Source of the DNA: Candidatus Uhrbacteria bacterium
GTDB taxonomy: Bacteria; Patescibacteriota; Patescibacteriia; UBA9934
Assembly: GCA_903891735.1 (NCBI GenBank)
Contig: CAITFQ010000039.1
Location: forward strand, 1-8,796
Direction: 5' to 3'
Length of the DNA stretch: 8,796 bases
Below are positions 1 through 5,334 of this stretch, in pieces; within the stretch, counting starts at the first letter, position 1, and every line of letters starts with the position of its first letter. Made by a program: the position numbers and the translations under genes. The notes beneath the pieces were generated by a model. It had not been told where the DNA came from. It made no database searches and saw nothing but the letters and a program-made list of their open reading frames with translations.

Positions 1-891
1 AAAGACTGTAAGGCCGGCCAAACCTAAACCGATTACGAGGAGGGCTCGCCACGGCAAAAGAATGACGTGGGTTGTGCTGATGAGCGTAACCTCGGCCCCA
101 GGATAGGGTGCAGCCAACAGCTCTGCCGTAAAGAAGCCAATCGCTGGATTGGTGACTTCGTGCCAGAGTTCTTGGAAAAAGTTGCCAGTGACGCGAGCCG
201 TGCCCCAAGTAGCCGTGAAGGCGCGATTTTGGCCGGCAGGGACACGACGGAGGGTGGGGTTTAGTTCGAAAGCGGCGACGCGTTTACTTAAAACATTATA
301 CACCGTAACAGTGCCGGAAGGCTGAAGAACGCGATCGCCCTTGTTGATAAGATTGGCGGTGAAATCGACAGGTAAAGAACTAGCGATGAAAGACGATGTT
401 TGAAAAGATGACAGGCTAGCGGCAACAGTTGGTTGACCAATGGTGACGAAGACGAGGCTGCTGACGCCTGAGGCGACCTGAACTGCGTTGGATGGGGCTG
501 TTTCGGCAACAATTAGGCCAACGACCAATGAGGTGGCGGTGCTACTGAGCGGTGGGCTGATGGTGAGAGTAAGGGTTTTTTGGGCGTGGGAGTCGAGAGT
601 AAAGGTGTTGGCGTCGAGTTTTACGGTAGAGTTTAAAGTGTCTGGCCAGGCGTTGAACTGTGGTTCGTTGTCCGTTGTGTCGAAGTGAACAAGGCTGAGG
701 CTGGCCTGATAGGTTTGGGTGGTGTCAGTGTCGTTCTCGAGGGTGAAGGATTTGGTGGCGGTGTCGCCAGGAGCAACAGAGATGTCGGCGGCAGTGGGGG
801 TGAAAGAGATGGCGTGAGCAAAGTTGGGCAAGGCGAAAAAGGCGAGGATTAAGCTCAGAAAAAAGGCGCGTAAACTAGTAGTCGCCGACAT
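1..891 (-). CDS. Secreted, membrane-anchored DUF916-like surface protein (C-terminus cut by window edge)
   Basis: The frame is open from an ATG at 891 to the left edge, giving 297 residues with no stop. Residues 1-27 form a signal peptide: Arg8, a hydrophobic core (FFLSLILAFFALP) and an AHA cleavage site. Residues 28-270 read as beta-sandwich modules. The first (about 28-155) begins FTPTAADISVAPGDT and continues with a 'FTLENDTDTTQTYQ' strand, a pattern resembling the DUF916 module of Gram-positive WxL-associated proteins. Residues about 275-297 are a hydrophobic segment (ILLPWRALLVIGLGLAGL), probably a C-terminal membrane anchor, so the protein likely faces outward. The start lies 17 nt inside the end of the upstream gene, with no clear Shine-Dalgarno, so translational coupling is likely. 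The coding strand is C-rich, opposite to the usual purine bias. The coding call is firm; the DUF916 link rests on pattern only. Confidence 0.8.
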   Translation of the reverse strand, partial: MSATTSLRAFFLSLILAFFALPNFAHAISFTPTAADISVAPGDTATKSFTLENDTDTTQTYQASLSLVHFDTTDNEPQFNAWPDTLNSTVKLDANTFTLDSHAQKTLTLTISPPLSSTATSLVVGLIVAETAPSNAVQVASGVSSLVFVTIGQPTVAASLSSFQTSSFIASSLPVDFTANLINKGDRVLQPSGTVTVYNVLSKRVAAFELNPTLRRVPAGQNRAFTATWGTARVTGNFFQELWHEVTNPAIGFFTAELLAAPYPGAEVTLISTTHVILLPWRALLVIGLGLAGLTVF

Positions 892-1789
892 AGATGAGGG
901 TGAGAGTTTGGCCGTAAGTGCCGCCGAACTGGCCTGCACCTGAGGCAACTTTGAGGGTGAGGAAGTCGCGATTGCTAAAGGAGTAGCTACTGCGACTGGC
1001 GACTTGTTGTAAAGATGAGGTGATGGCGGTGTCTTGGGTGTCGAAGGTTGAGGAGGCGAGGCTGGTGTCGCTCGAGATGGCGCCGTATTCCCCTGCTCCG
1101 GTAGTGACGGTGCCATCGTTAACGTCACTGATGGCGATGTTGTCCGCATTCTCGAGGTCGTGATCTTCCATGACGTAGACGCTGTAGCCCTGGGCGACGT
1201 CGGCGGTGACGTCCCAGCCGATGACGGCGGTAGTGACGGCGACCGAGGAGAGTTCGCCGAGATCGAGGGCGTTACCGCTCAGCTTGTATACCAGGTCATT
1301 ACTGCCGTCGATTGTGACTGCAGCCCCGTTAAATGCGTCGACGGTTATAGTAGGGCTAGAAATGGCAGTAATCTTGCCAGTTTCGCTGGCTTGGCCCGTG
1401 CCTTCGTTCTGAATGACAGCGATGTAGTCTCCGACTGAGAAACCAGTGGCGTCGGTTACAGTGACAGTAGTGGTAGTGGCGCTCAAGGCGGCCACGGCGC
1501 TCGACCGGACCTGGGAATAGACTTGGAAGTTGGCGACTTGATCGTAGACGCCGGCACGATAGCCGGAGTTAAGCTGATAATCGGTCGAAGATGAGTTGCC
1601 GCTGATGTAATTTAGACTGTCACGCAGCTTGTAAGTGGCGCTGGAAGAGGTGTCGGTGCCGCCGACGCCGACGGTATCCCAGTTGATTTGATAGTTAGTG
1701 GAGGTCATGGCGGCTAAGACGTGTGGGACGTCAAAAGCAAGGAGGATAACAGCAAGAAAAACCGAAATTAAACGCCATGAACGCTGCAT
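875..1789 (-). CDS. Secreted beta-rich surface protein
   Basis: This encodes 304 residues from the ATG at 1789. An in-frame ATG at 1807 would add six residues, but it overlaps the TG of an extended -10 motif, so 1789 is preferred and the message may be leaderless. Residues 1-26 are a signal peptide (MQRSW, then a hydrophobic core, then VLA). The mature N-terminus carries two similar short units, 'STNYQINWDTVGVGG' and 'STDYQLNSGYRAGVY', separated by serine-rich sequence; I recall this pattern from secreted proteins of uncultured bacteria. A Thr/Val-rich segment (about 104-155) and a 'GAGEYGAISSDTSLA' stretch follow, and the protein ends in VGDY. There are no cysteines in the mature part and no membrane anchor. 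The gene overlaps the downstream DUF916-like gene by 17 nt, so the products probably act together at the cell surface. No enzymatic motif is visible and the function is unknown. Confidence 0.85.
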   Translation of the reverse strand: MQRSWRLISVFLAVILLAFDVPHVLAAMTSTNYQINWDTVGVGGTDTSSSATYKLRDSLNYISGNSSSTDYQLNSGYRAGVYDQVANFQVYSQVRSSAVAALSATTTTVTVTDATGFSVGDYIAVIQNEGTGQASETGKITAISSPTITVDAFNGAAVTIDGSNDLVYKLSGNALDLGELSSVAVTTAVIGWDVTADVAQGYSVYVMEDHDLENADNIAISDVNDGTVTTGAGEYGAISSDTSLASSTFDTQDTAITSSLQQVASRSSYSFSNRDFLTLKVASGAGQFGGTYGQTLTLIYVGDY

Positions 1790-1797
1790 ACAGTGAT

Positions 1798-1806
1798 AGT
1801 ATAGCA
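1798..1806 (-). promoter_or_regulatory. Extended -10 promoter of the surface-protein operon
   Basis: On the minus strand the bases read TGCTATACT, a TGN-extended -10 hexamer (TATACT, one mismatch to TATAAT). No good -35 is seen 16-18 nt upstream, as is common for extended -10 promoters. The expected start of transcription is near 1791-1789, at or next to the ATG at 1789, implying a leaderless or nearly leaderless mRNA. Confidence 0.5.
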
Positions 1807-1821
1807 TGTTACCGATTACAC

Positions 1822-1883
1822 CGTCTTTGCGAGTGTTAGCGAAGCAATCTTGGCCCTGATAGGCGGGGTTATCATGCCCCGCC
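1822..1883. repeat. REP-like sequence followed by a GC-rich hairpin
   Basis: The stretch 1822-1850 (TTTGCGAG, then AGCGAAGCAATC) resembles the 'ATTGCGAG...GCGAAGCAATC' palindromic repeats scattered through intergenic regions of many bacteria; this match is from memory. Next to it, GGCGGGG (1862-1868) pairs perfectly with CCCCGCC (1877-1883) across an 8-nt loop. There is no U-run on either strand, so it is not a classic terminator. Confidence 0.35.
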
Positions 1884-1899
1884 AGAGCTTCGATTCCCT

Positions 1900-2084
1900 G
1901 TCAGCGTGAGACTCGGGTGGTCCCGCTCCTCGCTCAAGGCCTCAGCCCAGAAACACCATACAAGGTGGCTTGACTAACAGATGCCAATGTATCAAGCCAA
2001 GTGTTTCTCGGGTCGGCCATCGCTGCGGGGCGTGACACACCACTCGTCTTCGCTGACTACCACCACTCTACAAGACTGAGTGGT
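1900..2084. other. Long imperfect hairpin plus a small hairpin: candidate structured RNA or palindromic element
   Basis: Nested complementary arms span 1900-2057. GTCAGCG 1900-1906 pairs with 2051-2057; 1909-1912 with 2046-2049; GGGTGGT 1915-1921 with 2039-2045 (one G.T); CCCGC 1922-1926 with 2025-2029; GGCC 1938-1941 with 2015-2018; CCC 1946-1948 with 2010-2012; AGAAACAC 1949-1956 with 2001-2008; and TGGCTTGA 1966-1973 with 1992-1999. A separate stem follows, ACCACTC 2062-2068 with GAGTGGT 2078-2084. No open frame explains the block, which is much more GC-rich than the sequence to its right. A rod of about 158 nt with an asymmetric central internal loop recalls 6S RNA in outline, but no 6S signature is evident. 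A palindromic mobile remnant is equally possible, and the transcribed strand is unknown. Confidence 0.5.
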
Positions 2085-2148
2085 TCGCGAACGACTTATG
2101 ATTTCGTTTCAGTTGGATACAAAAATTATATTTGACTTGTTTCATGGT

Positions 2149-2172
2149 TTTGTCTACGCTAGGTTAGACAAA
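2149..2172. repeat. Palindromic repeat, copy 1 (core TGTCTACGCTAGG)
   Basis: TTTGTCTA (2149-2156) pairs with TAGACAAA (2165-2172) around the loop CGCTAGGT. A 19-base core (2151-2169) recurs at 3019-3037 with one difference, in the same orientation. Confidence 0.6.
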
Positions 2173-2246
2173 TACTGTTATTTTGGTGTTTTTTATGATA
2201 TATTTTTTGTAAAATAGTGGTGTAATGTGTCGTGAAAGTGTTGTAT

Positions 2247-2255
2247 TGTGGATAA
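2247..2255 (-). promoter_or_regulatory. DnaA box, perfect consensus
   Basis: The plus strand reads TGTGGATAA, the complement of TTATCCACA, which is the high-affinity DnaA box. Confidence 0.7.
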
Positions 2256-2516
2256 GTTTTTTGGTGCTTTTTAGGCATACTTGGGATTACTGGTTAGTGT
2301 TACAGTGGATGGTTTTGGGTGTTGGGGGAGACATATTGGAGATGATGGAGGGTGGTTTTGGGATTTTGTTGCATGATTTATTTTGATCTGGATTTTATGT
2401 TGTTTTGTTGAGAGTGTTTCATGTTTATGAATACATAAATTATTTTGCTAATCTTAGCTAAAATTATTAGTTTTATGGCCTAAATTTCTGGTTAAAAGTG
2501 GGTCATTTATGGTGAT

Positions 2517-2525
2517 TGTGGATAA
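2517..2525 (-). promoter_or_regulatory. DnaA box, perfect consensus
   Basis: This is a second TGTGGATAA in the same orientation as the box at 2247, directly after the AT-rich run at 2421-2475. Confidence 0.7.
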
Positions 2526-2615
2526 CTTCTTGGCTTGCTTTCAATGCTTTTGTCTTTTGGTGTTCAGCTTTAGTTTGGTCTGATTGATATCTAATCATTG
2601 TAGAATATTTAAGGC

Positions 2616-2644
2616 TTATCCACACAACTCACAGGTTATCAACA
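2616..2644 (+). promoter_or_regulatory. Pair of DnaA boxes, 20-nt spacing
   Basis: TTATCCACA at 2616-2624 is a perfect match and TTATCAACA at 2636-2644 has one mismatch. Both are on the plus strand, opposite to the two upstream boxes. The 20-nt spacing is close to two helical turns, which would place both on one face of the DNA. Confidence 0.65.
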
Positions 2645-2718
2645 GAAAATTGTACTATTTTAGTAGATCAAAATCCCCTTCAAACACGTGTTACTTAAAA
2701 AAGCCCAATAAAATGCTT

Positions 2719-2747
2719 AAAAACAAAACCAGTCACCGAAGTGACTG
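2719..2747 (-). terminator. Intrinsic terminator with UUCG loop, ending the tRNA transcript
   Basis: On the minus strand CAGTCAC (2747-2741) and GTGACTG (2736-2730) form a perfect 7-bp stem closed by a TTCG tetraloop. It is followed by GGTTTTGTTTTTAA, a strong U-rich tract. It lies downstream of tRNA-Arg, tRNA-Ala and the structured repeat, and probably ends their common transcript. Confidence 0.75.
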
Positions 2748-2778
2748 ATTTTGATGGCCGAATTGAGCTCGGACTGAG

Positions 2779-2920
2779 CGATTTGTGACAACCGACGCTG
2801 AGCGTTGGTCGCATATCGGGCGGCCAGCTGAGCTGGCTCACCCTCGCTGAGCTATATTATTAGCTGTCGAGTCACCAAAGCTTAGCTTTGGTCGCATACC
2901 GACAGCCGAGCTCAGCTCGG
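2779..2920 (-). ncRNA. Tandem structured element, two copies with 83-nt period, in the trailer of tRNA-Ala
   Basis: Each copy has hairpin A with a 3-nt loop, then the constant TCGCATA (plus-strand reading), then hairpin B with a 3-nt loop. Hairpin A is 2791-2809 (ACCGACGC/GCGTTGGT) and 2874-2892 (ACCAAAGC/GCTTTGGT). Hairpin B is 2823-2837 (GCCAGC/GCTGGC) and 2906-2920 (CCGAGC/GCTCGG). Both A and B are offset by exactly 83 nt. The stems differ by paired changes (two in B; one plus a G.T/A-T change in A), so structure is kept while sequence drifts. In the second copy an outer 7-bp stem (2863-2869 with 2900-2906) encloses hairpin A with an asymmetric internal loop. The minus strand is the likely RNA because the element lies between tRNA-Ala and its terminator. 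I do not recognise the family. Confidence 0.55.
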
Positions 2921-2921
2921 G

Positions 2922-2994
2922 TGGACCTGAGCGGATTCGAACCGCTGACCTCTGCAATGCGAATGCAGCGCTCTACCAACTGAGCTACAAGCCC
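2922..2994 (-). tRNA. tRNA-Ala (anticodon CGC)
   Basis: All 73 positions fold as a cloverleaf on the minus strand: acceptor GGGCTTG with CAGGTCC (G.T and T.G wobbles), D-arm GCTC...GAGC, anticodon arm CTGCA-TTCGCAT-TGCAG (anticodon CGC, decoding GCG), variable AGGTC, T-arm AGCGG-TTCGAAT-CCGCT, and discriminator A. The genome continues CCC, so the full CCA end is not encoded and must be added by a nucleotidyltransferase. It is probably cotranscribed behind tRNA-Arg, 50 nt upstream. Confidence 0.93.
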
Positions 2995-3018
2995 TTCTTT
3001 CACGTGTTGTAACTTATC

Positions 3019-3037
3019 TGTCTACGCTAGGGTAGAC
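3019..3037. repeat. Palindromic repeat, copy 2, between the two tRNA genes
   Basis: GTCTAC (3020-3025) pairs with GTAGAC (3032-3037) around the loop GCTAGG. It matches copy 1 at 18 of 19 bases and lies in the spacer between tRNA-Ala and tRNA-Arg. There is no U-run downstream on the transcribed strand, so it is not a terminator. It may be an RNA processing hairpin or a protein-binding palindrome. Confidence 0.6.
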
Positions 3038-3041
3038 TTTC

Positions 3042-3118
3042 TGGTGACCCTGGCAGGAGTTGAACCTACAACCTTGTCCTTAGGACGGACCTGCTCTATC
3101 CAGTTGAGCTACAGGGTC
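3042..3118 (-). tRNA. tRNA-Arg (anticodon CCT), CCA end encoded
   Basis: The minus strand folds as a 74-nt tRNA plus CCA. The acceptor GACCCTG pairs perfectly with CAGGGTC; the D-arm is GCTC...GAGC with a 9-nt loop. The anticodon stem GGTCC/GGACA has a 27-43 mismatch, and its loop GTCCTAA gives anticodon CCT (reads AGG). The T-arm is GTAGG-TTCAACT-CCTGC, followed by discriminator A and an encoded CCA (3044-3042). G at position 32 is unusual. It is transcribed divergently from rmuC. Confidence 0.92.
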
Positions 3119-3164
3119 AAAAATCTGGGGATATGTTCGGTGGCTGTTCGGCTGTTAGGGCTCG

Positions 3165-3202
3165 TGCTATACTTTGAACTCGATAACAGTGGCGAGTATA
3201 GT
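3165..3202 (+). promoter_or_regulatory. Tandem promoters of the rmuC operon
   Basis: P1 is the extended -10 TGCTATACT at 3165-3173, the same nine bases as the promoter at 1798-1806. P2 has TTGAAC at 3174-3179 and TATAGT at 3197-3202 with a 17-nt spacer, a standard sigma-70 arrangement. Predicted starts are near 3180 and 3209, giving leaders of about 46 and 17 nt. A short AGGG six bases before the ATG is the only Shine-Dalgarno-like sequence. Confidence 0.5.
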
Positions 3203-3225
3203 CATTTTAAAGCCTAGGGTCAATT

Positions 3226-4362
3226 ATGGATAATATCTTGCTCGTGATTACTTTAGTGGTGCTGATTGCTAGTGTAACGTTTTACTTTTTCCGTGAAAAT
3301 GGGCGTAAAAGTGAGGGTGGTGAGGTAGCCCGTGAGCTAGGCGCGGCGCTTGAGGCACTGCGTCAGGACATGCAGCGCCTCAATAGTGAGCAGCGCCAAG
3401 AGGTGCATGCCAAGCTCGACCGGACAAGTGATCAATTGTACCGGGGATTAAGTGATTCGCAGAAGAGTGCAGCGGCGCAGTTTGAGCAGATGATGAAGAA
3501 TTTGCATGAGTCGGCCAAGACGATGCAGGACGTGACAGGAAAACTCGCCACGCTCGATGCGACCAACAAGCAGGTGCTGGATTTTTCTTCGCAATTGCAG
3601 AATCTGCAGAACATTTTGCGGAATCCGAAGCAACGCGGCGTGCTTGGTGAGTACTGGCTGGAGACTCTCTTAAGTAATGTGTTGCCGAAAGAAGCGTATA
3701 AAACGCAATATCATTTGGGGGTGAATGAGGCCACAGGTAAAGAGATGATTGCCGACGCCGTGATTTTGATTCGCGATCAGATTATTCCAATTGATGCCAA
3801 GTTTAGTTTGGAGAATTATAATCGGTTGATGGAAGAACAGGACCCGACGCGTAAGACGCAGCTCGAGAAAGACTTAAAGACGGATATTCAGACACGGATT
3901 GATGAGACGAGTAAGTATATTCAGCCGCAGCAGGGGACGATGAACTTTGCGTTCATGTTTATTCCGGCGGAGGGCGTGTATTACAATTTGATGAATGCAG
4001 AGATTGGTAGCGGCATTAACAGCCGGAATTTGCTGGAATATGCATTTAGTAAGCACGTGATGATTGTGTCGCCGACGTCGTTTTTTGCATATTTGCAGAC
4101 GGTGGTAATGGGACTTCGCGAGTTGCAATTGGAAAAGGGTGCGCAGGATATTTTGAAACGCGTGGCGGATTTGGGCAAGCATTTCCGGGCTTACGCGGAA
4201 TTCCACAGCAAGGTGGGCAATAATTTGGCGACAGTGGTGAATCAGTTCAATTTATCTAGTGGGGAACTCAAGAAGATGAGTAAGGATGTGGTAAAGATTA
4301 CGGATGGGTCGAGTGAGGATGTACTCGAGATTGAGGGGATTGCCAAGCCGGGGATTGAATAA
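3226..4362 (+). CDS. rmuC: DNA recombination protein RmuC
   Basis: This 378-residue protein has the full RmuC layout. Residues 4-22 are an N-terminal membrane segment (ILLVITLVVLIASVTFYFF). About 32-130 are predicted coiled coil, rich in Gln, Glu, Lys and Leu. About 130-345 form the RmuC domain with the family signature 'LRNPKQRGVLGEYWLE' (131-146). Within it, E142, D177 (ADAVI) and D190-A-K192 (PIDAKF) fit a PD-(D/E)xK nuclease-like core, and 'FMFIPAEGVYYNLM' follows at 243-256. RmuC limits inversions and other rearrangements, and by fold is thought to act on DNA structures near the membrane. It is the first gene of a plus-strand operon; its stop overlaps the next start (TAATG). The start is set by the upstream promoters and the membrane segment directly after the ATG. 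Confidence 0.93.
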   Translation: MDNILLVITLVVLIASVTFYFFRENGRKSEGGEVARELGAALEALRQDMQRLNSEQRQEVHAKLDRTSDQLYRGLSDSQKSAAAQFEQMMKNLHESAKTMQDVTGKLATLDATNKQVLDFSSQLQNLQNILRNPKQRGVLGEYWLETLLSNVLPKEAYKTQYHLGVNEATGKEMIADAVILIRDQIIPIDAKFSLENYNRLMEEQDPTRKTQLEKDLKTDIQTRIDETSKYIQPQQGTMNFAFMFIPAEGVYYNLMNAEIGSGINSRNLLEYAFSKHVMIVSPTSFFAYLQTVVMGLRELQLEKGAQDILKRVADLGKHFRAYAEFHSKVGNNLATVVNQFNLSSGELKKMSKDVVKITDGSSEDVLEIEGIAKPGIE

Positions 4363-4817
4363 TGGATATGAATGACGCTTCTATTTGTAAACAGCCGCAG
4401 AAACACATTGCGCTTTATGGTCCGCCTGGAGCTGGGAAGTCGACCGTAATTTTGGCGGCTATTAATGCGGGCTGGCAGGCGCTTGACCTAGAAGATGCTG
4501 GTTCGACTTTTGAGGAAAGACGGGCGATTATAAAGTCGTTTGCGGATGGCGAAAAGCCCTGGACGCTGTTTGGTGCTGCTGATCTTACGCCAGAATTGTT
4601 TCCACTAGGCACTAAATTTGTTTTGCTGTTGCCAGATGAAGAGGTGTTAGTGAAGCGGGTCGAGGCGCGGAATGATCAACGAGTTCATAAATGGGTTAAA
4701 AATGCCAAAAAAGTAAGAGAGGAGCATGCCTTGATGGCGAAGCAGAATGTGTTTGACTTGGTGATTACTGAAGATACTAGCCCGGAGGAAATATTGATGA
4801 AGTTGTCTGATCGGTGA
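4362..4817 (+). CDS. Small P-loop NTPase, possible kinase
   Basis: This 151-residue protein has a textbook Walker A, GPPGAGKST, at 20-28, after a short strand (HIALYG). A D42-L-E44-D45 stretch follows the first helix, where shikimate-, gluconate- and adenylate-kinase-like enzymes bind substrate or use an acidic residue. A hydrophobic strand FVLLLPD (86-92) precedes 'VKRVEARNDQR' (97-107), whose spaced arginines look like a lid segment. It is shorter than most kinases of this group and could be a nucleoside, nucleotide or small-metabolite kinase; the substrate cannot be read from the sequence. The ATG shares one base with the rmuC stop (TAATG), so the two are translationally coupled. A second ATG at 4368 would remove two residues and cannot be excluded. 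Confidence 0.85.
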   Translation: MDMNDASICKQPQKHIALYGPPGAGKSTVILAAINAGWQALDLEDAGSTFEERRAIIKSFADGEKPWTLFGAADLTPELFPLGTKFVLLLPDEEVLVKRVEARNDQRVHKWVKNAKKVREEHALMAKQNVFDLVITEDTSPEEILMKLSDR

Positions 4818-4865
4818 TAGACTCCAATAGACGATGTTCAATTTAGTTTAGTTGCAACTACAGCT

Positions 4866-5330
4866 ATGAATGATTTAGATCACTTGGCGTTAGCAGTAGA
4901 GCAGGCAAAGAGCTCGGTAGAGCAAGGCGGCTTTCCGGCTGGTGCAATTTTGGTGAAAGATGGCAAGATTGTTGCACGAGGTGTGAGTATAGGTGCGCAG
5001 TTGCATGATCCCACGAGCCACGGAGAAATGGCGACGATTCGAGCGAGCTGCAAGGAACTAGACAGCGCAAGCTTGACTGGAGCAATTCTTTATACCTCAA
5101 TGGAGCCTTGTTTAATGTGTTTTTGTGCGGCTTATTGGGCTGACGTGACAAAGATCGTCTATGGCTGTCGACGAACTCCCGAAATGATCACGAATGGTTA
5201 TTACCAAGGAAAGACCGAGCTGGCCGCAGTTAATACTGAGAATAATCGTGAAATTAAATTGGAGTTCAGACCTGAATACGAAAACGACGTTAGGAAAATT
5301 ATTCAAGATTGGGCAGTGGGAGTTGACTAG
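4866..5330 (+). CDS. Nucleoside/base deaminase, cytidine deaminase fold (zinc-dependent)
   Basis: At 154 residues this is a normal length for the CDA/TadA/guanine-deaminase group. The zinc and catalytic motifs are complete: H52-G-E54 (SHGEMATIR; H52 binds zinc, E54 shuttles protons) and P81-C82-L-M-C85 (C82 and C85 bind zinc). An N-terminal 'FPAGAILVKDG' strand (23-33) is typical of the family. The motif is HGE, not the HAE usual in TadA, and recalls cytosine-deaminase-type and less-characterised nucleoside deaminases. A tRNA-editing TadA role is therefore not favoured, but the substrate (cytosine, guanine or a nucleoside) is open. It lies 48 nt after the P-loop gene and is probably the last gene of the rmuC operon, followed by the hairpin at 5351-5373. 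No clear Shine-Dalgarno precedes the ATG. Confidence 0.88.
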   Translation: MNDLDHLALAVEQAKSSVEQGGFPAGAILVKDGKIVARGVSIGAQLHDPTSHGEMATIRASCKELDSASLTGAILYTSMEPCLMCFCAAYWADVTKIVYGCRRTPEMITNGYYQGKTELAAVNTENNREIKLEFRPEYENDVRKIIQDWAVGVD

Positions 5331-5334
5331 GTAA

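Larger units (their letters stand above)
2100..2700. other. Candidate replication origin (oriC-like) or DnaA-binding locus
   Basis: This noncoding AT-rich stretch holds three perfect DnaA boxes (TTATCCACA): 2247-2255 and 2517-2525 on the minus strand, and 2616-2624 on the plus strand. A near match, TTATCAACA, lies at 2636-2644, exactly 20 nt after the third. Two very AT-rich runs could serve as unwinding elements: 2171-2216, and 2421-2475 (ACATAAATTATTTTGC and neighbours). A short TAGTAG lies at about 2661-2666, after the last box, where DnaA-trio motifs occur in other origins. Three exact 9-mers in about 600 bp is far above chance. No dnaA or dnaN gene is present in the window, and the plus strand is G-rich on both sides, so a datA-like titration or regulatory site remains an alternative to a true origin. 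Confidence 0.55.

Noticed and set aside
1160..1438. Plus-strand frame opposite the surface-protein gene
   Set aside because: The minus-strand frame has a signal peptide, promoter and operon partner, so the plus-strand frame is a shadow.
1810..2100. RNase P RNA, tmRNA or SRP RNA
   Set aside because: Neither strand has the GAGGAAAGTC box of RNase P, the SRP GGAAGGA-GCAGC loop, or a tmRNA-style paired end with T-arm. Only a generic rod fold is visible.
2836..2856. tRNA D-arm-like sequence (TAGCTCAGCG...GAGC) on the minus strand
   Set aside because: No acceptor, anticodon or T-arm can be placed around it. It belongs to the 83-nt structured element, though descent of that element from decayed tRNA genes is not excluded.
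2779..2920. CRISPR array
   Set aside because: There are only two units, and the conserved parts are hairpins that covary instead of identical repeats separated by unique spacers.
2149..3037. Integrated element bounded by att sites at a tRNA gene
   Set aside because: The repeats are between tRNA genes, not at a tRNA 3' end. No integrase or transposase is present and the interval has no cargo gene, so it is kept only as a repeat observation.
3874..4206. 110-codon minus-strand frame opposite rmuC
   Set aside because: It is antisense to the conserved RmuC domain, with a composition typical of a reversed coding sequence.
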